This document shows, one piece after another, positions 62,543 through 64,000 of a DNA stretch of 64,000 bases. The stretch comes from Cruorifilaria tuberocauda (lineage: Eukaryota; Nematoda; Chromadorea; Rhabditida; Onchocercidae). Every line of letters begins with the position of its first letter. Within the stretch, counting starts at the first letter, position 1. The position numbers were made by a program, and so were the translations under genes. The notes beneath the pieces were generated by a model. That model was given only the letters and a program-made list of their open reading frames with translations, ran no database searches and was not told where the DNA came from. The stretch lies in the NCBI GenBank assembly GCA_013365365.1, contig JABVXU010000157.1, positions 1 to 64,000 on the forward strand, in the 5' to 3' direction.

Positions 62543-64000
62543 TTATTCCAAACAATAAATATGCTTAGCATTTGCTGTGGTAATATTGGCTACTTTCATC
62601 GGATCTTCATTCATATAAGCTGCGATAAGCTCACAAATGGCAGCTAAAGCACATGGCTCATTTCTGTTGAATGATGTAAATTTATGAAAAGTTCTTGCTT
62701 CATCTGTGATACGATTACGAATCTCAATTGGAATCTTCTTGTCATCAATTTTGGAATACATAAAAGGTGCATCAGTTTCCAAAACAATTCTTTCTAATGG
62801 TATTTTGTAATTGCGCAACGCGTACTTTATTCCATCATCGCTTCGATCCTTCCACAAAAAACCTGTAAGAAAAACCAGTTTTAAGAGAACATACCGATAG
62901 GAATCCTAACAGATTTCATACGACAATTTTAAAAGACATTTGACTGCATTATTTGAAATACAATAACAATGATACGACAGATATTTCACGACAAAGGAAA
63001 TTGGATTCAAAATGTGCTTAGAAACTTGTTTATTTTCTGAATTCTGACAATCGAACCATCGTTCAAGTCCAAATGAACTATGAATAGTAAATAGTTTAAT
63101 CCCAACTCTAACAAATCAGAAATGGTGTACTAATTCCAGTAAAGGAAACAGAAACGTGTAAATATCACTTCTTGTCCTTTTCCTACTCAACAAGCTTTTT
63201 CTATTTCGCATCTCTTATCAATCAGTTGATGAACAATCACTTCTATGTGTTTTTTAACAAAGACAAATGCTAACCAGTTAATCCAATGTAGCAGCCCATC
63301 TTGATATATGTTTCAGCTTCTGAAGCTTTACCTGTGAAGCAATGTATAACCACTGGAGGTAAATGCTCCTTATACCTAAGAAACATTTTTTTTTTAATAT
63401 AAATAAATTTCATGCTCCTTTAGCCGTAAAAATTGTAGAAACTGTATGCCTTTAACTCATTGACAATGATGTCAATGATATCATCATGAAATTACCTGGT
63501 CAGAATAGCAATCATGTCCTGATGTGCATCCCTTTCATGAATGAACAATGGTTTCTTCAAATCACATGCTAATCGAAGCTACAATAAGCAAGTTCTATGG
63601 TGGAAATTTCTGATCTTACTTCCGACTAATTTTCGAAAAAGAGAAGCCAAATAACTCGAAATCATTAATACTTATTTTTAAATTTAATAACTTAAAGGTA
63701 GTTTAATAGCTAAGATAGCTTAAAGTTTAAGATAATTTAAGTTTAACAGATTTAATGCTATTACGATCAGCATAAAATGGATATTAAAATGAATTCATTG
63801 AAAATTATCATATTGAGCCTTCTTCCTTAATATATGTGATATCCATGAAACTCCATCAAACATATTTTGAAATGTTTTGAAGGAAATTTTGAGGAAATTT
63901 TCGATCACATAAAGTCTTGTTCAGCACTCCAAAACGGATTCTAAACTGATATAAGTAGCACATAGATCACAAATTATTTACAAGCACCTGTTCCTCGAAA
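62543..64000 (-). CDS. TatD-family metal-dependent nuclease, C-terminal part (gene runs off right edge)
   Basis: Four exons are inside the window (minus): 64,000-63,988 (partial), 63,578-63,496, 63,375-63,275 and 62,862-62,543, all with GT-AG borders and matching phases. The peptide reads FEEQLRLACDLKKPLFIHER, then HCFTGKASEAETY, YIGLTGFLWKD, ERIVLETDAPF and a RNEP segment, ending IYCLE. These are the TatD amidohydrolase-fold landmarks: IHER-DAH and HCFTG carry metal-binding histidines, and ETDAP carries the catalytic aspartate. YIGLTG and RNEP place it with the TatD-proper group rather than distant TATDN relatives. Family members are Mg-dependent 3'-5' DNA exonucleases linked to DNA repair and apoptotic DNA degradation. 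The N-terminal part, with the first HxH metal site, is missing only because the window ends. Confidence 0.92.

Noticed and set aside
1..64000. CRISPR arrays, insertion sequences, bacterial operons
   Set aside because: Spliced genes, trans-splice acceptors and a eukaryotic-type tRNA show nuclear eukaryotic DNA. No regular spacer arrays or transposase genes were seen.

Overview
The window is AT-rich eukaryotic nuclear DNA, almost certainly from a nematode. The sequence supports this in four ways. The introns are short with GT-AG borders and TTTCAG/TTTTAG acceptors. The four complete gene models each have an isolated 3' splice acceptor 7-34 nt upstream of the start codon, as expected for spliced-leader trans-splicing. 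A hidden neuropeptide gene encodes KSAYMRFG, the peptide of nematode flp-6. There is also a Dispatched/CHE-14-type gene. Composition and gene style fit a parasitic clade III (spirurid/filarial-like) worm, but that placement is a guess.

Layout. Positions 1 to about 34,860 hold no gene I can establish. They are AT-rich DNA with GA/TC runs, GAT/TTATC triplet tracts, G-rich blocks, degenerate minisatellites and a few exon-like islands. A four-exon flp-6 homologue follows (34,905-35,955, +). It converges on a 13-exon minus-strand gene of unknown function (36,780-42,667, 493 aa). Between 42.7 and 45 kb are one convincing minus-strand terminal exon of an unresolved gene and a pyrimidine/CAY repeat block. 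A C2H2 zinc-finger gene (44,984-47,238, +, 396 aa) comes next. The 47.2-49.9 kb interval carries a decayed protein-kinase pseudogene (minus). An 18-exon Dispatched-family gene (49,881-57,707, -, 1036 aa) is followed by tRNA-Ala(UGC) at 58,736-58,807 and the C-terminal part of a TatD-type nuclease gene running off the right edge (62,543-64,000, -).

All multi-exon models were assembled by hand from splice sites and reading-frame continuity. The four complete models each add up to an exact number of codons. The genes are not an obvious functional cluster. They cover a secreted neuropeptide precursor, an RND-type membrane exporter, a putative nuclear zinc-finger protein, a housekeeping TatD hydrolase and a tRNA.

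The most interesting items are: the flp-6 gene, whose repeats are each split inside the Arg codon of KSAYMRF by a phase-2 intron and whose first repeat has lost its amidation glycine; a Dispatched intron that needs an ATAAGT donor; an unplaced 493-aa protein with an internally repeated motif; the kinase relic; and several unexplained repeats or islands in the left 34 kb.
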